The notes: generated by a model not told the origin, from the letters alone. Numbered from the stretch's first letter, positions 17,025 to 26,129 are shown. The stretch is DNA of 64,000 nt from Paenibacillus curdlanolyticus YK9 (GCF_000179615.1 NZ_AEDD01000001.1:496001-560000); one strand, 5' to 3'. Translations and numbers: made by a program.

Positions 17025-19073
17025 ATGAAGCTGGATCAAATACCGGTCCGGCAAGTGAAGGGCGTGAGCGCGCAGAAGGAAGGCGAGCTTCACGCCTTTG
17101 GCGTCCATACGGTTGCTGACTTGCTGGACTATTTTCCGTTTCGTTATGAGGATTATCGACTGCGGGATTTGACGGAAGTGAAGGACGGGGAGAAGGTGAC
17201 CGTTCAGGGCCATATTCGGAGCTTGCCTGCGGTAGCGCGTTTTGGCCGGGGGAAAGCGCGGATGTCCTGCAAGGTGGAAATCGATCATTTCCTTGTAACG
17301 GCTGTTTGGTTTAATCGCGCGTTTCTGCAGGATCAGCTTGTGCTGGGCCGGGAAATAACGCTGACGGGCAAATGGGATGCTAATCGGCATCAGCTGACAG
17401 TATCGGAGTCAGAGTTTCCGGATCGAGGGAAGTCCCGCTCGGGCTCGCTCCAGCCTGTTTATTCGGTAGGCGGCAGCCTGACGCAGCCGTTTATGCGCAA
17501 GGCGATTGGTCAGGCGCTAATTCAATTCGGCGACCTCATCGAAGACAGCTTGCCGCCTCAGTTGATTAGTAAGCATCGGCTAATTCCCCGGCAAGAAGCG
17601 GTTATGCGGATCCATCATCCGGAAGGGGCGGCAGAGGGGCAGGGTGCGCGGCGAAGGCTCGTCTATGAGGAGCTGTTCTGGTTCCAGCTTAAGCTGCAAG
17701 CCTATCGCTCATTATTACGGACGCGTTCGGACGGGATGGCGTTTCCGATCGATAGCGCCGTTATTCGCGATTTTGCGGCTCGGCTGCCATTCGAGCTGAC
17801 GGATTCCCAAAAAAAGGTCGTAAATGAAATTACGCAGGATATGCGCCAGAAGCATGGGATGAACCGGCTGCTGCAGGGGGATGTCGGCTCGGGCAAAACG
17901 GTCGTTGCCGCGATTGCGCTGTATGCCGCAGCGAAAGCGGGCCATCAAGGCGCATTGATGGTGCCGACGGAGATATTGGCCGAGCAGCATCTTCGGTCGC
18001 TTCAGCGATTGTTTGACGGCACCGGGGTCGAGGTCGGCCTGCTGACGGGCAGCGTCACGGCTCGCAAAAGGCGCGATATTCTTGCTGGCCTCCAGATGGG
18101 GATGATCGACATTGCAATCGGTACGCATGCCTTAATTCAGGACGATGTGATCTTCCGCTCGCTTGGTCTGGTGGTCACGGATGAGCAGCATCGCTTCGGG
18201 GTCAATCAGCGGAGCGTGCTGCGCCGGAAGGGGCTTAGCCCGGATGTGCTGACGATGACGGCAACGCCGATTCCGCGTACGCTTGCCATTACGGCATTTG
18301 GGGATATGGACGTATCGACGCTGCGCGAGCGGCCGAAGGGCCGCAAGCCAATCAAGACGCACTGGACGAAGCCTTCGGCGATGGATCGGGTGTTCGAGTT
18401 TATTCAACGCGAAGCCGATCAAGGCCGTCAGGCGTATGTGATCTGTCCGCTCATTGAGGAATCCGAAAAGCTGGATGTGCAGAATGCGATCGATATGCAC
18501 GCCACGATCGCGATGTCGCTTCCAAAGCTGAAGGTCGGCTTGCTGCACGGCCGCATGACAACAGCGGAGAAGGATGAGGCGATGCGGGCGTTCGGGGCGA
18601 ACGAGACGCAGGTGCTCGTCGCGACGACCGTCGTTGAAGTCGGCGTTGACGTGCCCAATGCGACGCTTATCGTCATCATTGACGCGGAACGGTTCGGTTT
18701 GTCGCAACTGCATCAGCTTCGCGGCAGGGTCGGGCGCGGCGAGCATCAGTCCCACTGCATACTCGTTGCTGATCCGAAGTCGGAGACCGGAAGAGAGCGA
18801 ATGAAGGTCATGACCGAGACGGATGACGGCTTCGAGGTGGCGCGCAAGGATCTGGAGCTGCGGGGACCGGGCGACTTCTTCGGTACGAAGCAGAGCGGGG
18901 TGCCGGAATTTAAGCTTGCGGACATGGTTGCGGATTTCGAGACGCTGGAGGAAGCTAGAGAGGATGCGGCGGAGCTGACGAGCGAGCCTGATTTTTGGAC
19001 CGCCTCCGCCTATGCCGATCTCCGCCAGCGGCTGCTCAAGGATCCGTTATTCCAAGGGGAGCAGATTGATTAA
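17025..19073 (+). CDS. recG: ATP-dependent DNA helicase RecG
   Basis: Branch-migrating helicase for Holliday junctions and stalled forks. A wedge/OB domain (about residues 50-160) precedes the helicase core, with Walker A LQGDVGSGKTVVAA, DEQHRFGV as motif II, and TATPIPRTLA as motif III. The TRG region reads QLHQLRGRVGRGEHQSHC, and the C-terminus contains ARKDLELRGPGDFFGTKQSG. About 682 residues, as usual. The ATG at 17025 is assumed; GTG at 17019, overlapping the degV stop, would add two residues. Confidence 0.97.
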   Translation: MKLDQIPVRQVKGVSAQKEGELHAFGVHTVADLLDYFPFRYEDYRLRDLTEVKDGEKVTVQGHIRSLPAVARFGRGKARMSCKVEIDHFLVTAVWFNRAFLQDQLVLGREITLTGKWDANRHQLTVSESEFPDRGKSRSGSLQPVYSVGGSLTQPFMRKAIGQALIQFGDLIEDSLPPQLISKHRLIPRQEAVMRIHHPEGAAEGQGARRRLVYEELFWFQLKLQAYRSLLRTRSDGMAFPIDSAVIRDFAARLPFELTDSQKKVVNEITQDMRQKHGMNRLLQGDVGSGKTVVAAIALYAAAKAGHQGALMVPTEILAEQHLRSLQRLFDGTGVEVGLLTGSVTARKRRDILAGLQMGMIDIAIGTHALIQDDVIFRSLGLVVTDEQHRFGVNQRSVLRRKGLSPDVLTMTATPIPRTLAITAFGDMDVSTLRERPKGRKPIKTHWTKPSAMDRVFEFIQREADQGRQAYVICPLIEESEKLDVQNAIDMHATIAMSLPKLKVGLLHGRMTTAEKDEAMRAFGANETQVLVATTVVEVGVDVPNATLIVIIDAERFGLSQLHQLRGRVGRGEHQSHCILVADPKSETGRERMKVMTETDDGFEVARKDLELRGPGDFFGTKQSGVPEFKLADMVADFETLEEAREDAAELTSEPDFWTASAYADLRQRLLKDPLFQGEQID

Positions 19074-19165
19074 AAGAAGGTAACTTTCATGGGCACTCGG
19101 CATATGTATAAGCGATTGCCAGTCTCGGCGGGCGGACGCAGCACTGCCAGATGGAGGTGCCTTCG

Positions 19166-19453
19166 ATGAGCTATCAAAAATACGGAATCCGGCCAGATCT
19201 TGTGGAGCGGGTAAAGTACAAAATGAAAAATCCGGTCGTCAAGGACCGGATGAAGCAGATGTTAAGCACGGTAACGAAGTATGATTTGCAGGATCGCATG
19301 AAAGTGCGCAAGCTGGTAAAGTCTGCAGCGGCAGCTTTATCAGAGAAGCTGACAGAGACGCAAGAGGAACAGATTATTGCATTCATCATCGGTCAAAAAA
19401 TTGATCCAAACAATACGTTTCACTTGTTGAAGCTGTGGGCGACATTCCGGTAG
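19166..19453 (+). CDS. Stage VI sporulation protein F (SpoVIF)-like protein
   Basis: 95 residues starting MSYQKYGIRPDLVERVKYKM, with GGAGGTG 6 nt upstream. The central VRKLVKSAAAALSEKLT and QEEQIIAFIIGQKIDPN resemble the C-terminal helical region of SpoVIF, a small spore-coat assembly factor, with a C-terminus of HLLKLWATFR. The protein is helical and charged with no membrane segment. The assignment rests on remembered family patterns and is moderate; a generic small sporulation protein is the alternative. It is monocistronic, ending at a strong bidirectional terminator. Confidence 0.65.
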   Translation: MSYQKYGIRPDLVERVKYKMKNPVVKDRMKQMLSTVTKYDLQDRMKVRKLVKSAAAALSEKLTETQEEQIIAFIIGQKIDPNNTFHLLKLWATFR

Positions 19454-19487
19454 TTGGCGGATTGGCCGAAGCAGCGGCTGCAAGCGA

Positions 19488-19527
19488 CAAAGAAAGGCGG
19501 TCCCGCTGAAGGGGCTGCCTTTCTTTG
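19488..19527. terminator. Bidirectional terminator between convergent genes
   Basis: A 17-bp stem, CAAAGAAAGGCGGTCCC against GGGGCTGCCTTTCTTTG with two wobble/mismatch positions and a 6-nt loop. It lies between the convergent spoVIF-like and GyrI-like genes. There are T-rich flanks on both sides. Confidence 0.85.
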
Positions 19528-19536
19528 TTGAAAAAT

Positions 19537-20076
19537 TTAAGCTGGAAGCTCGATGGGGAACCAGATTTCAAATATCGATTTCTCGTCTGCACGATCCGTG
19601 TACCGCTCATCATACAGCTCGAACTCCGGACGGCTGCACGCGTAACGGTAGTTCGATGAAGGCAGCCAGGTGCCATGGAAATAGTCAAAAATCGAGTGGA
19701 TCCCATCGATTGGGCCTTGATAGGTGACAACGGCATATTGTCCGCCAGGCATAGGCCTCGTTTCCAGATCTTCAGGCAGCTGGGCAAGAGCGGTTGAATT
19801 AACGGCAGCCATATAATCGAATGGGTCGCCTGGGCGAGCGTCGGGGGAGCTGAAGCAAATGCCATAACGGGCGATAGGCTTGTCCGACGGGCGAAGCAGC
19901 TCGGTTAGTCGAGGGGCGAAATCATCCCAAAGCTTGGCGATCGGGTTGATGGAAGCTTGCTCGTCGTTTCTAGGGGAAAACAAAATGATTCGGCCTGCTG
20001 CTACGAATGGGAACTGCGAGGAAATATGAGTGCTGACAATCATCGTGAAATTCACGCATCCTTTCGAAATGGGCAA
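19537..20076 (-). CDS. GyrI-like/AraC effector-binding-domain protein
   Basis: A stand-alone small-molecule-binding domain of the kind found at the C-terminus of multidrug regulators. The pattern NPIAKLWDDFAPRL, ARYGICFSS, FDYMAAV, PGGQYAVVTYQGP, HGTWLPSSNYRY and FELYDERY is typical of the GyrI-like fold. There is no HTH in the 179 residues. The start is uncertain: the ATG at 20076 lacks a clear ribosome-binding site, and GTG at 20055 (GAAAGGA close upstream) or ATG at 20043 are alternatives. The ligand is unknown. Confidence 0.75.
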   Translation of the reverse strand: MPISKGCVNFTMIVSTHISSQFPFVAAGRIILFSPRNDEQASINPIAKLWDDFAPRLTELLRPSDKPIARYGICFSSPDARPGDPFDYMAAVNSTALAQLPEDLETRPMPGGQYAVVTYQGPIDGIHSIFDYFHGTWLPSSNYRYACSRPEFELYDERYTDRADEKSIFEIWFPIELPA

Positions 20077-20235
20077 TGTAGAAAATTGCTGTTCTCGCTG
20101 ACGACAGGATCATATGTTCGCAATTTGTATATCAAGGTAATTCGTTCCATATGGTGGAATTCCTGCTCTGCTGGCGAAAAATAATTTGGATTTAAGCAGA
20201 GCGCTAGAGGAATGGTGGGAGAGCGGCGAAGGCGG

Positions 20236-20919
20236 CTAACGCGCCGCCTCCAGCGGTTCGATCAGAGCAGGCGAGTCGTTGCGGACGCTGCCCACCGCCG
20301 GCGATACCGGATAGGCATCCATCAGCGAAGCGTCGAATGGCGCGAATAGCGGCTGGAGCCGCTGCGGATCGCGGATCGAACGATCGAGCCAAAGCTGCTC
20401 GTCCCTCGGATGAAGCAGCACGGGCATCCGATTATGAATCGGCGCCATCAGCTCGTTCGGGGAAGTCGTCAGTACGGTGCAGGTGCTGAGCTTGGAGCCG
20501 TCCGGCGAGATCCAGGTCTCATACAAGCCAGCCATTGCAAAAGGCTCGCCGTTTCGCAAGCGGATGCGCATGGGCTGCTTGGTGCCATCAGGCCGCACCT
20601 GCCATTCATAGAAGCTGTCAGCTGGAATGAGGCAGCGCTTGCGGCGGATCGCTTCACGGAACGCGGGCTTGTCAGGCGCGGTTTCGGCGCGGGCATTCAG
20701 CATTTTGGAGCCGATCTTCGGATCGTCGGCCCATGGCGGAACAAGTCCCCATTTGAGCTCGCCTAAACGGTTGGAAGTGCCGTCGTTCACGACAGCCATG
20801 ACGAGCTGCGTCGGCGCAATATTATACCGCGGCTGGTGGTAAGGCACGGAGGTTTGCTCGATCATGAATCGGAGCATCATCTCCTCAAGCGAGATGGTAA
20901 GCGTGTAGCGACCGCACAT
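20236..20919 (-). CDS. SOS response-associated peptidase (SRAP/HMCES/YedK family)
   Basis: Forms a protective covalent link to abasic sites in single-stranded DNA through the cysteine that becomes N-terminal. The start at 20919 gives MCGRYTLT with the catalytic Cys2, after AAGGAGG; the ATG at 20949 would bury Cys2 and was rejected. Other family signatures are PRYNIAPTQ (active-site Asn), NARAETAPDKPAFR, CLIPADSFYEW (catalytic Glu) and the His-containing IHNRMPVLL. 227 residues, normal length. No LexA box was noticed upstream. Confidence 0.93.
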   Translation of the reverse strand: MCGRYTLTISLEEMMLRFMIEQTSVPYHQPRYNIAPTQLVMAVVNDGTSNRLGELKWGLVPPWADDPKIGSKMLNARAETAPDKPAFREAIRRKRCLIPADSFYEWQVRPDGTKQPMRIRLRNGEPFAMAGLYETWISPDGSKLSTCTVLTTSPNELMAPIHNRMPVLLHPRDEQLWLDRSIRDPQRLQPLFAPFDASLMDAYPVSPAVGSVRNDSPALIEPLEAAR

Positions 20920-21089
20920 CGGGCAGCCTCCTTCCTCTTTCGCATGCATTGTTTTTATGATTGTTTTTTATTATACATGCCGGAGGCTTGCTTCGCACGG
21001 TTTAGCGCGCGCGTCTGATGCGGATAATGAATAGCATATAAAGGATTGTGTGGGCGGAAGATTACGTCCAAGGAAAGGAGATGACTCGA

Positions 21090-22616
21090 ATGCTGAATCG
21101 GCTGAGCCCAGCTGCGGCTGCTGCTTGGCGAGCGTGCGCCGCCGCAGGGGCCGGCGCGCTGCGCCTGCTGCGGCTCCCCGCTGAGGCCACCGCGTATGCG
21201 GCAGCTTACGCGGTGGGCAAATGGCACGCCATCGCGGCTTCGCATGCGATGGCTGCTGCCGCTTCGCCGCCGGTGCTTGACCCGGCGGCGACAGCGGCGC
21301 TGGCTGCGGCGTGGCGCAAGCTGGAGCGCACGCCGCCGCAGCAGCCTGGCCCGACCGGGAGCGCGGCGAATCAGCCGCTCCCGGCGGGCGCGTGGGACAC
21401 CGAAGCGGCTGCATCGCCGCTCGGTGCCCCGCAGGCTGCCAAGCCCGGGGGAGAGGCACTCCCCGGGCTCGGCAGCGACAGCGCCGGCGTGGCCGGCGGG
21501 TGCTGGAGCGCCGCGGAGCAGGCGCTCATCGGGCGCATCCGCGAGGAGACCGCGTGGATGAATCGCAACAACGTGACGCGGACGGCCGCTTATTATGCCG
21601 TCTATGTGCGCCGGCCCGAGCTGCACTGGGCGCTGCTCGCGCATCTCGTGTCGCGCAACGGCGGATGGAACATGACGGATTTGCAAGCCGAATGGGTTCC
21701 GCGGCTGCTTGGAACGTCGAAGCGCGAGGATGTATTTGCGTTTCTTGAGCGGGCGAATTCGCTTATTTTTGGCGATGCGTATCCGCAGCTGCTGCTCTAC
21801 GAGCACAGCATGAAGCACGGCCGTCCGTTGTTTCATTTGCTGCCGGCATTTGGCGTATCCCGCTTCATGGCGCCTGCATGGGAGCGGTTCTGGGCAAGCC
21901 GGGAAAGCGCGCTGCTGACGGTTGCGCTTATCGTGAACGAGCAGCACTTTATCGAGGACCGCGTCGTGCGCCATCCTCATTACCGCAAGCGAGTCATCGA
22001 TACGCTGTTTTTCGGCATGCAGTCGTTCCTGCAGCTTAATGCCGTCGTCATCCCTTATAGCATTAGCAATGGTGATGGCGATAGCGGAGAAACGCCAAGC
22101 GACATGCGGCTCGCGGGGCTCATCATTGAGCGGTTCGCGAGCATACGCGAACGCATTGAGTTCGGCAAGCGGCTGTACGCTATCTTGTTTGGCGTACCGA
22201 CGGTTCATGAGGGCGTACGGGCATTCGTGCGGGAGGTGCGGCATACCGGCTCGCGCGCGGATTTCGCGCCCCAGCTGTTCAGCCGAATCCGGCATGGGCT
22301 TCCGGAGCGGCCTTATAATGCCCGACTGCAAGGCGGCAAGCTGAAACCCGGAGCGGAGCGCCCCTATAGCCCGACGCTTGCGGCGGCGTGGCCGGAGCGG
22401 CCTGTTGCTCCGCCAGAGCCGGGGGATTGGTTCGTGCGAGCGGCGGATGTCTTGCTTTATTTTGAGCGGCTGCCGCTGCCGGGAACGTTCGAGCTGACGA
22501 ATGAATACGGCTTTCTGCTCGACAAGCTGGAGCTTGCTGCGGAAGCCTCCCATCGCGTGGATGGGCCGGAAGGGTTGGACGCTGTATCCGCTATGCCCAC
22601 ATCAACGGCGGATTGA
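21090..22616 (+). CDS. DUF2515 family protein (YppC-like)
   Basis: Function unknown. The core, from about residue 150, has LIGRIREETAWMNRNNVTRT, followed by helical sequence with EDVFAFLERAN and NEQHFIEDRV, which I recognise as DUF2515. The first 150 residues are strongly Ala/Pro/Gly-rich and unusually GC-rich compared with the neighbours, probably a disordered or poorly conserved tail. ATG at 21090 is preferred (GGAAAGGAG 9 nt upstream); ATG at 21081 touches the ribosome-binding site. The stop codon overlaps the -35 box of the tyrS promoter. Confidence 0.75.
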   Translation: MLNRLSPAAAAAWRACAAAGAGALRLLRLPAEATAYAAAYAVGKWHAIAASHAMAAAASPPVLDPAATAALAAAWRKLERTPPQQPGPTGSAANQPLPAGAWDTEAAASPLGAPQAAKPGGEALPGLGSDSAGVAGGCWSAAEQALIGRIREETAWMNRNNVTRTAAYYAVYVRRPELHWALLAHLVSRNGGWNMTDLQAEWVPRLLGTSKREDVFAFLERANSLIFGDAYPQLLLYEHSMKHGRPLFHLLPAFGVSRFMAPAWERFWASRESALLTVALIVNEQHFIEDRVVRHPHYRKRVIDTLFFGMQSFLQLNAVVIPYSISNGDGDSGETPSDMRLAGLIIERFASIRERIEFGKRLYAILFGVPTVHEGVRAFVREVRHTGSRADFAPQLFSRIRHGLPERPYNARLQGGKLKPGAERPYSPTLAAAWPERPVAPPEPGDWFVRAADVLLYFERLPLPGTFELTNEYGFLLDKLELAAEASHRVDGPEGLDAVSAMPTSTAD

Positions 22617-22641
22617 CACCTCGCTGCAACAATGTTATAAA
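22613..22641 (+). promoter_or_regulatory. Sigma-A promoter of the tyrS T-box leader
   Basis: TTGACA at 22613-22618 and TATAAA at 22636-22641 are separated by 17 bp, a near-consensus housekeeping promoter. The -35 box overlaps the stop codon of the upstream DUF2515 gene. Confidence 0.85.
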
Positions 22642-22649
22642 AGTATTTA

Positions 22650-22910
22650 TACACAAGAAGCAACGAAGGGAATCAGTAGGATCTGTCACTTGGTGTTTCA
22701 GAGAGTCGGCGGTTGGTGCAAGCCGGTACACATGCAGATGCGAATTACGTCCTGGAGCGTTTTCGCCCGAACCCGCGCATTGGCGGAAGGGGAAGACGGC
22801 TGTCGACCGTTATCCGACATGAAGTGGAATATGCGAATGCGGCATGTTCAATTAGGGTGGTACCGCGATGACTCGTCCCTGTCTAATCGACAGAGGCGGG
22901 TCTTTTTTGA
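22650..22910 (+). promoter_or_regulatory. T-box riboswitch controlling tyrS
   Basis: The leader senses uncharged tRNA-Tyr and prevents termination. Stem I elements are visible (AGTAGGATC, CAGAGAGTCGGCGGTTGGTG). The likely specifier is TAC (Tyr) at 22746-22748, in GAATTACG just before CCTGGAGC; a second TAC at 22727-22729 is less well placed. The T-box core AGGGTGGTACCGCG occupies 22854-22867. The competing terminator is a 14-bp stem (22870-22883 with 22889-22902) followed by six T. Specifier choice is inference; the rest is direct. Confidence 0.93.
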
Positions 22911-22978
22911 TTTTATGCCCTTCCGCATTGCGTTTCGTATCCATTGCTTGCAACTTACCTACAAGGAGAGATGTTTTT

Positions 22979-24265
22979 ATGACGCAGCCTACTGCTACGA
23001 ACCAAACCTTCGACCTGTTGGAGGATCTGGAATACCGCGGCTTGGTTCACCAAGTGACGCATCGCGAAGGGCTTCATGAGAAGCTGCAAAAGGAGCCGAT
23101 CACGTTGTACTGCGGCTTCGACCCGACGGCGGACAGCCTGCATATCGGCAGCCTGCTCCCGATTTTATGCTTGATGCGTTTCCAAAAAGCCGGCCATAAT
23201 CCGATCGCTCTCGTTGGCGGCGGCACGGGCTTGATCGGCGATCCGAGCGGACGTACGTCGGAGCGCTCGCTTAACACGGACGAAACCGTTGCGAGCTGGA
23301 CGGCGAGCCTGCAGCGCCAGCTGTCGCGCTTCCTCGATTTCGATACGCAGGCTAACCCGGCGAAGCTCGTCAGCAACTACGACTGGCTGGCATCGATGAA
23401 CATTATTTCGTTCCTGCGCGATGTGGGCAAGTACTTCACTGTCAACTACATGCTGGCCAAAGATTCCGTAGACTCGCGCTTGGCGAACGGGATTTCGTTT
23501 ACGGAGTTCAGCTACATGATCATGCAAGCTTACGATTTCAGCGTGCTGCGCGAGCAGCATGACTGTGCGCTGCAAATCGGCGGCAGCGACCAATGGGGCA
23601 ACATCACGGCGGGTCTTGACCTGATCGGCAAATTGGGCGGCGGCGAATCGTTCGGCCTGACCATGCCGCTCGTGACCAAGAGCGACGGCAAGAAATTCGG
23701 CAAATCCGAATCTGGCGCGATTTGGCTGGACTCCAGCAAAACATCGGTGTACACGTTCTACCAGTTCTGGATCAACACCGACGATAGCGATGTAATCAAG
23801 TTCCTGAAATACTTCACGTTCTTAAGCCGCGAGCGCATCGCGGAGCTGGAAGCCGAGCTTCAAGCGCATCCAGAGAAGCGTGCGGCACAGCGTGAGCTGG
23901 CGCGCGAAGTAACGCGGCTCGTGCATGGCGCGGACGCGCTGGCTAGCGCAGAGAAAATTACGGAGGCGCTCTTCTCCGGCGACGTGACGCAATTGAATGA
24001 GGCGGAGCTCGTCGAAGCGCTGGAAGGCATGCCGACCGTTGTACTGGCTGACGAAGAGATCGCGCTGATGGATCTGCTGATTGCAGCGAAAGCAGCGCCG
24101 TCCAAGCGTCAAGCGCGCCAAGACATCGAGAGCGGCGCGGTATACATCAATGGCGAGCGGAACACAGCCGTCGATGCCGTTCTGACGAAGGAGCAGCGCC
24201 TGCACAATCAATACCTCGTGCTGCGCCGCGGCAAAAAGAACTACTACCTCGTGCGCTTTGAATAA
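22979..24265 (+). CDS. tyrS: Tyrosyl-tRNA synthetase
   Basis: Class I synthetase that charges tRNA-Tyr. The start at 22979 (MTQPTATNQTFDLLEDLEYR) follows AAGGAGAG and gives 428 residues. The HIGH-type motif is in FDPTADSLHIGSLLP and the KMSKS-type motif is KFGKS, the TyrS (rather than TyrZ) form. Tyr-site residues are in QAYDFSVL and QIGGSDQWGNI. A C-terminal S4 RNA-binding domain (about residues 360-425) contains APSKRQARQDIESGAVYING. Expression is set by the upstream T-box. Confidence 0.97.
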   Translation: MTQPTATNQTFDLLEDLEYRGLVHQVTHREGLHEKLQKEPITLYCGFDPTADSLHIGSLLPILCLMRFQKAGHNPIALVGGGTGLIGDPSGRTSERSLNTDETVASWTASLQRQLSRFLDFDTQANPAKLVSNYDWLASMNIISFLRDVGKYFTVNYMLAKDSVDSRLANGISFTEFSYMIMQAYDFSVLREQHDCALQIGGSDQWGNITAGLDLIGKLGGGESFGLTMPLVTKSDGKKFGKSESGAIWLDSSKTSVYTFYQFWINTDDSDVIKFLKYFTFLSRERIAELEAELQAHPEKRAAQRELAREVTRLVHGADALASAEKITEALFSGDVTQLNEAELVEALEGMPTVVLADEEIALMDLLIAAKAAPSKRQARQDIESGAVYINGERNTAVDAVLTKEQRLHNQYLVLRRGKKNYYLVRFE

Positions 24266-24318
24266 AACTGCATAACGAGACAGGACAATGGAGCGGTTGC
24301 TCACGTTGAACCTAATGG

Positions 24319-24354
24319 AAGGCTGCGCAGGCATTTCGAACTGCGTAGCCTTTT
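24319..24354 (+). terminator. tyrS terminator
   Basis: AAGGCTGCGCAG and CTGCGTAGCCTT form a 12-bp stem around a 10-nt loop, followed by TTTT. It lies 54 bp past the tyrS stop. Confidence 0.85.
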
Positions 24355-24488
24355 CTGCGTTTCCGATAGCTGTAAAGAGCGGCATCAGCATTCGCAGTTC
24401 TGATGTATTTCACCTTGCTCCGCAGCGCACACGCAATCGCTTGACACACGTAACTTTTCAGCGCGCGTCCTACCTCTCCTCCAGGCTT

Positions 24489-24880
24489 CATTGCACCTTA
24501 TACAACGAGAATGGTCCATAGCATCTCATTGAGTGTTTGTCATTGCATTTTGCGCAATGAGGTAGGGCCGAGAAGTATGTTATTAGCCTGGGGCAACGAC
24601 AAGGCGGCTTTCTCGTTGCAGAGAATGCAATGGGAGCTGCCAAGCCGTCTGCGTGAGCTCGTGTCGTTGTACAAAATACAATGGGGTGGCTGCCTGCTCA
24701 AGCCGGATTTACGCGACATACACGACATATGCAACACGCTGCATACTCAATCCATTGAATGGAATGATAGAATAATAGCGTCGCTGTCTAGATTCCCTAC
24801 ACTCTTTTATGTGGCGCGAATTCCAGTATCCGTACGGTCAATGCGTGTTGGGAAGGCATCATTGCATTTCGAACAATTCA
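24489..24880. repeat. Cluster of five 21-nt quasi-palindromic repeats
   Basis: Copies lie at 24489-24509 (+), 24541-24561 (+), 24612-24632 (-), 24663-24683 (-) and 24860-24880 (+, weakest). Oriented alike they read approximately CATTGCATTTTGTACAACG followed by AG. Each copy is itself an imperfect palindrome (CATTG...CAAYG). Within each pair of like orientation the spacing is 51-52 nt. Translated in various frames they give recurring HCILYNE/LQRMQW-like peptides, which explains the short spurious ORFs here. No known element family is recognised. Confidence 0.8.
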
Positions 24881-24914
24881 AACAATTGTAGTAAACCCTG
24901 AACTTCAAAGAGGC

Positions 24915-25220
24915 ATGATTTATTATCGTCAGGTCTCCAAAAAAGAGACGGAATATTATTATGAACCACAACCAGTTACCCTTCCCGTAACGAAGCCAAA
25001 GGATCAAGAAGTAGCCCAAAAAGCATCAGCTCCTGATTTTAAGGGCTCCATTAAACTAGGAGTAATCATTGTGGGTGCAGGAATTATTATATATGAAGGT
25101 TTTAAATGGTCGGCAGCGGTAATATTGGCACCGGAAACTGGTGGTGCATCGTTGCTGGGTGCTGCCTCAAGCATCAATTTAAATATTGAACTTGAGGCAG
25201 TATCCTATTTCATTTTCTAA
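24915..25220 (+). CDS. Hypothetical membrane-segment protein, possibly a 5'-truncated remnant
   Basis: 101 residues, not recognised: a polar N-terminus (SKKETEYYYEPQPV) and a hydrophobic stretch LGVIIVGAGIIIYEGF near residue 48-64. The spacing from AGAGG to the ATG is only one base, so initiation is doubtful. The same frame stays open upstream through 24860 (reading TIVVNPELQRG just before the Met), up to the last 21-nt repeat copy. This suggests the 3' end of a longer gene cut by a rearrangement. The composition is clearly more AT-rich than the DNA to the left. Confidence 0.4.
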   Translation: MIYYRQVSKKETEYYYEPQPVTLPVTKPKDQEVAQKASAPDFKGSIKLGVIIVGAGIIIYEGFKWSAAVILAPETGGASLLGAASSINLNIELEAVSYFIF

Positions 25221-25235
25221 AGGTGGTATGCAGTG

Positions 25236-26129
25236 ATGAGAAAACTTATTTACGATAAGGCCATGCATTTCAGTGTACTGACTTATGAGAAATTGGCGGG
25301 TAAAGGGGAACTCCTAATTTCAATCATCAATGAGCTGTTAGACACCTTCGTTAAACCGCATAATATTGAATTAAAGATCGATATTCAGAAATATGACTTG
25401 CGATATACGAAAATGAAGTTGAATGACAAGAACCTGAAAAAGGTGTATTCCTTATTGGAAAAAGGAGAAGTTTTATCGTTAATCATGAATGATAACCCTA
25501 ACGGTTCAATGCCGTTTTATCCCGAGGATGATGACGATGATAGGGCCTTCGAAGTTATTCCACGTATCGTTCTAGGGGTTAATTGTTATGATGCTGAGCC
25601 TGTTCCTGTAGGAAAGTATAATGAAATAACATTGTCATTAAGTGAAAAATTGTTTGAAGGAACGATTCCGATAGAGATCCAAGAGCAAATGATTGCTGCA
25701 TTTAAAAGCATTATTAAAAAGACTAATGGCGTTACAGGTTCAATTTCATATGATACAAGAGTAGCTGCCCCGAAAGGTGCTACATACTTTGAAGGGTTTC
25801 ATAATATCCTTCCGTTCCAAAATCCCAGCTTCAATGACCATATTCGTGGATATTTCTGGGCCAATTGGCTGTCTGCTTCACATATTGAACGATTAGGCGG
25901 GATTGAGGGCGTGTCTAGCCATTCGCCATGTTATAAGATTGAGATCATGGAGGTTAATGGACAGCAAGGAGCATATCTCCAGCTTACTCCTGACATTAAT
26001 GCATATGACGATGAGAAGCTATCCGCCCTTCGCACTTATCTACTTCCACTGCTCTTCTTTGGCGATCCGCAGTCACCGAAGAACAATACTTACAAGCCTG
26101 GAGAAGTTCATCGGTTAGTGGAGCGATAG
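25236..26129 (+). CDS. Hypothetical protein, possibly a type VI-immunity-like (DUF3396-like) protein
   Basis: 297 residues from ATG 25236 (GTG at 25233 possible), with AAGGTGG upstream. Cytoplasmic, no signal or membrane segment, acidic patch PEDDDDDRAFE near residue 98. The C-terminal half has GYFWANWLSASHIERLGG and AYLQLTPDINAYDD, then LRTYLLPLLFF, which faintly resembles DUF3396 immunity proteins of polymorphic toxins; this is only pattern memory. AT-rich codon use differs from the housekeeping genes. It follows the membrane ORF by 12 bp, so the two probably form one transferred unit. Confidence 0.55.
   Translation: MRKLIYDKAMHFSVLTYEKLAGKGELLISIINELLDTFVKPHNIELKIDIQKYDLRYTKMKLNDKNLKKVYSLLEKGEVLSLIMNDNPNGSMPFYPEDDDDDRAFEVIPRIVLGVNCYDAEPVPVGKYNEITLSLSEKLFEGTIPIEIQEQMIAAFKSIIKKTNGVTGSISYDTRVAAPKGATYFEGFHNILPFQNPSFNDHIRGYFWANWLSASHIERLGGIEGVSSHSPCYKIEIMEVNGQQGAYLQLTPDINAYDDEKLSALRTYLLPLLFFGDPQSPKNNTYKPGEVHRLVER

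Noticed and set aside
20955-22553. 532-codon minus-strand ORF opposite the DUF2515 gene
   Set aside because: Arg/Pro/His-rich shadow frame of a GC-rich gene; no ribosome-binding site, no domain, and the plus strand has recognisable family motifs.
24489-24880. CRISPR array
   Set aside because: Only five copies, mixed orientation, uneven longer gaps, internal palindromes, and no cas genes.
24511-24891. 126-codon plus-strand ORF after tyrS
   Set aside because: Its peptide is largely translated copies of the 21-nt repeat (HCILRNE, LQRMQW, LYKIQW); no ribosome-binding site.
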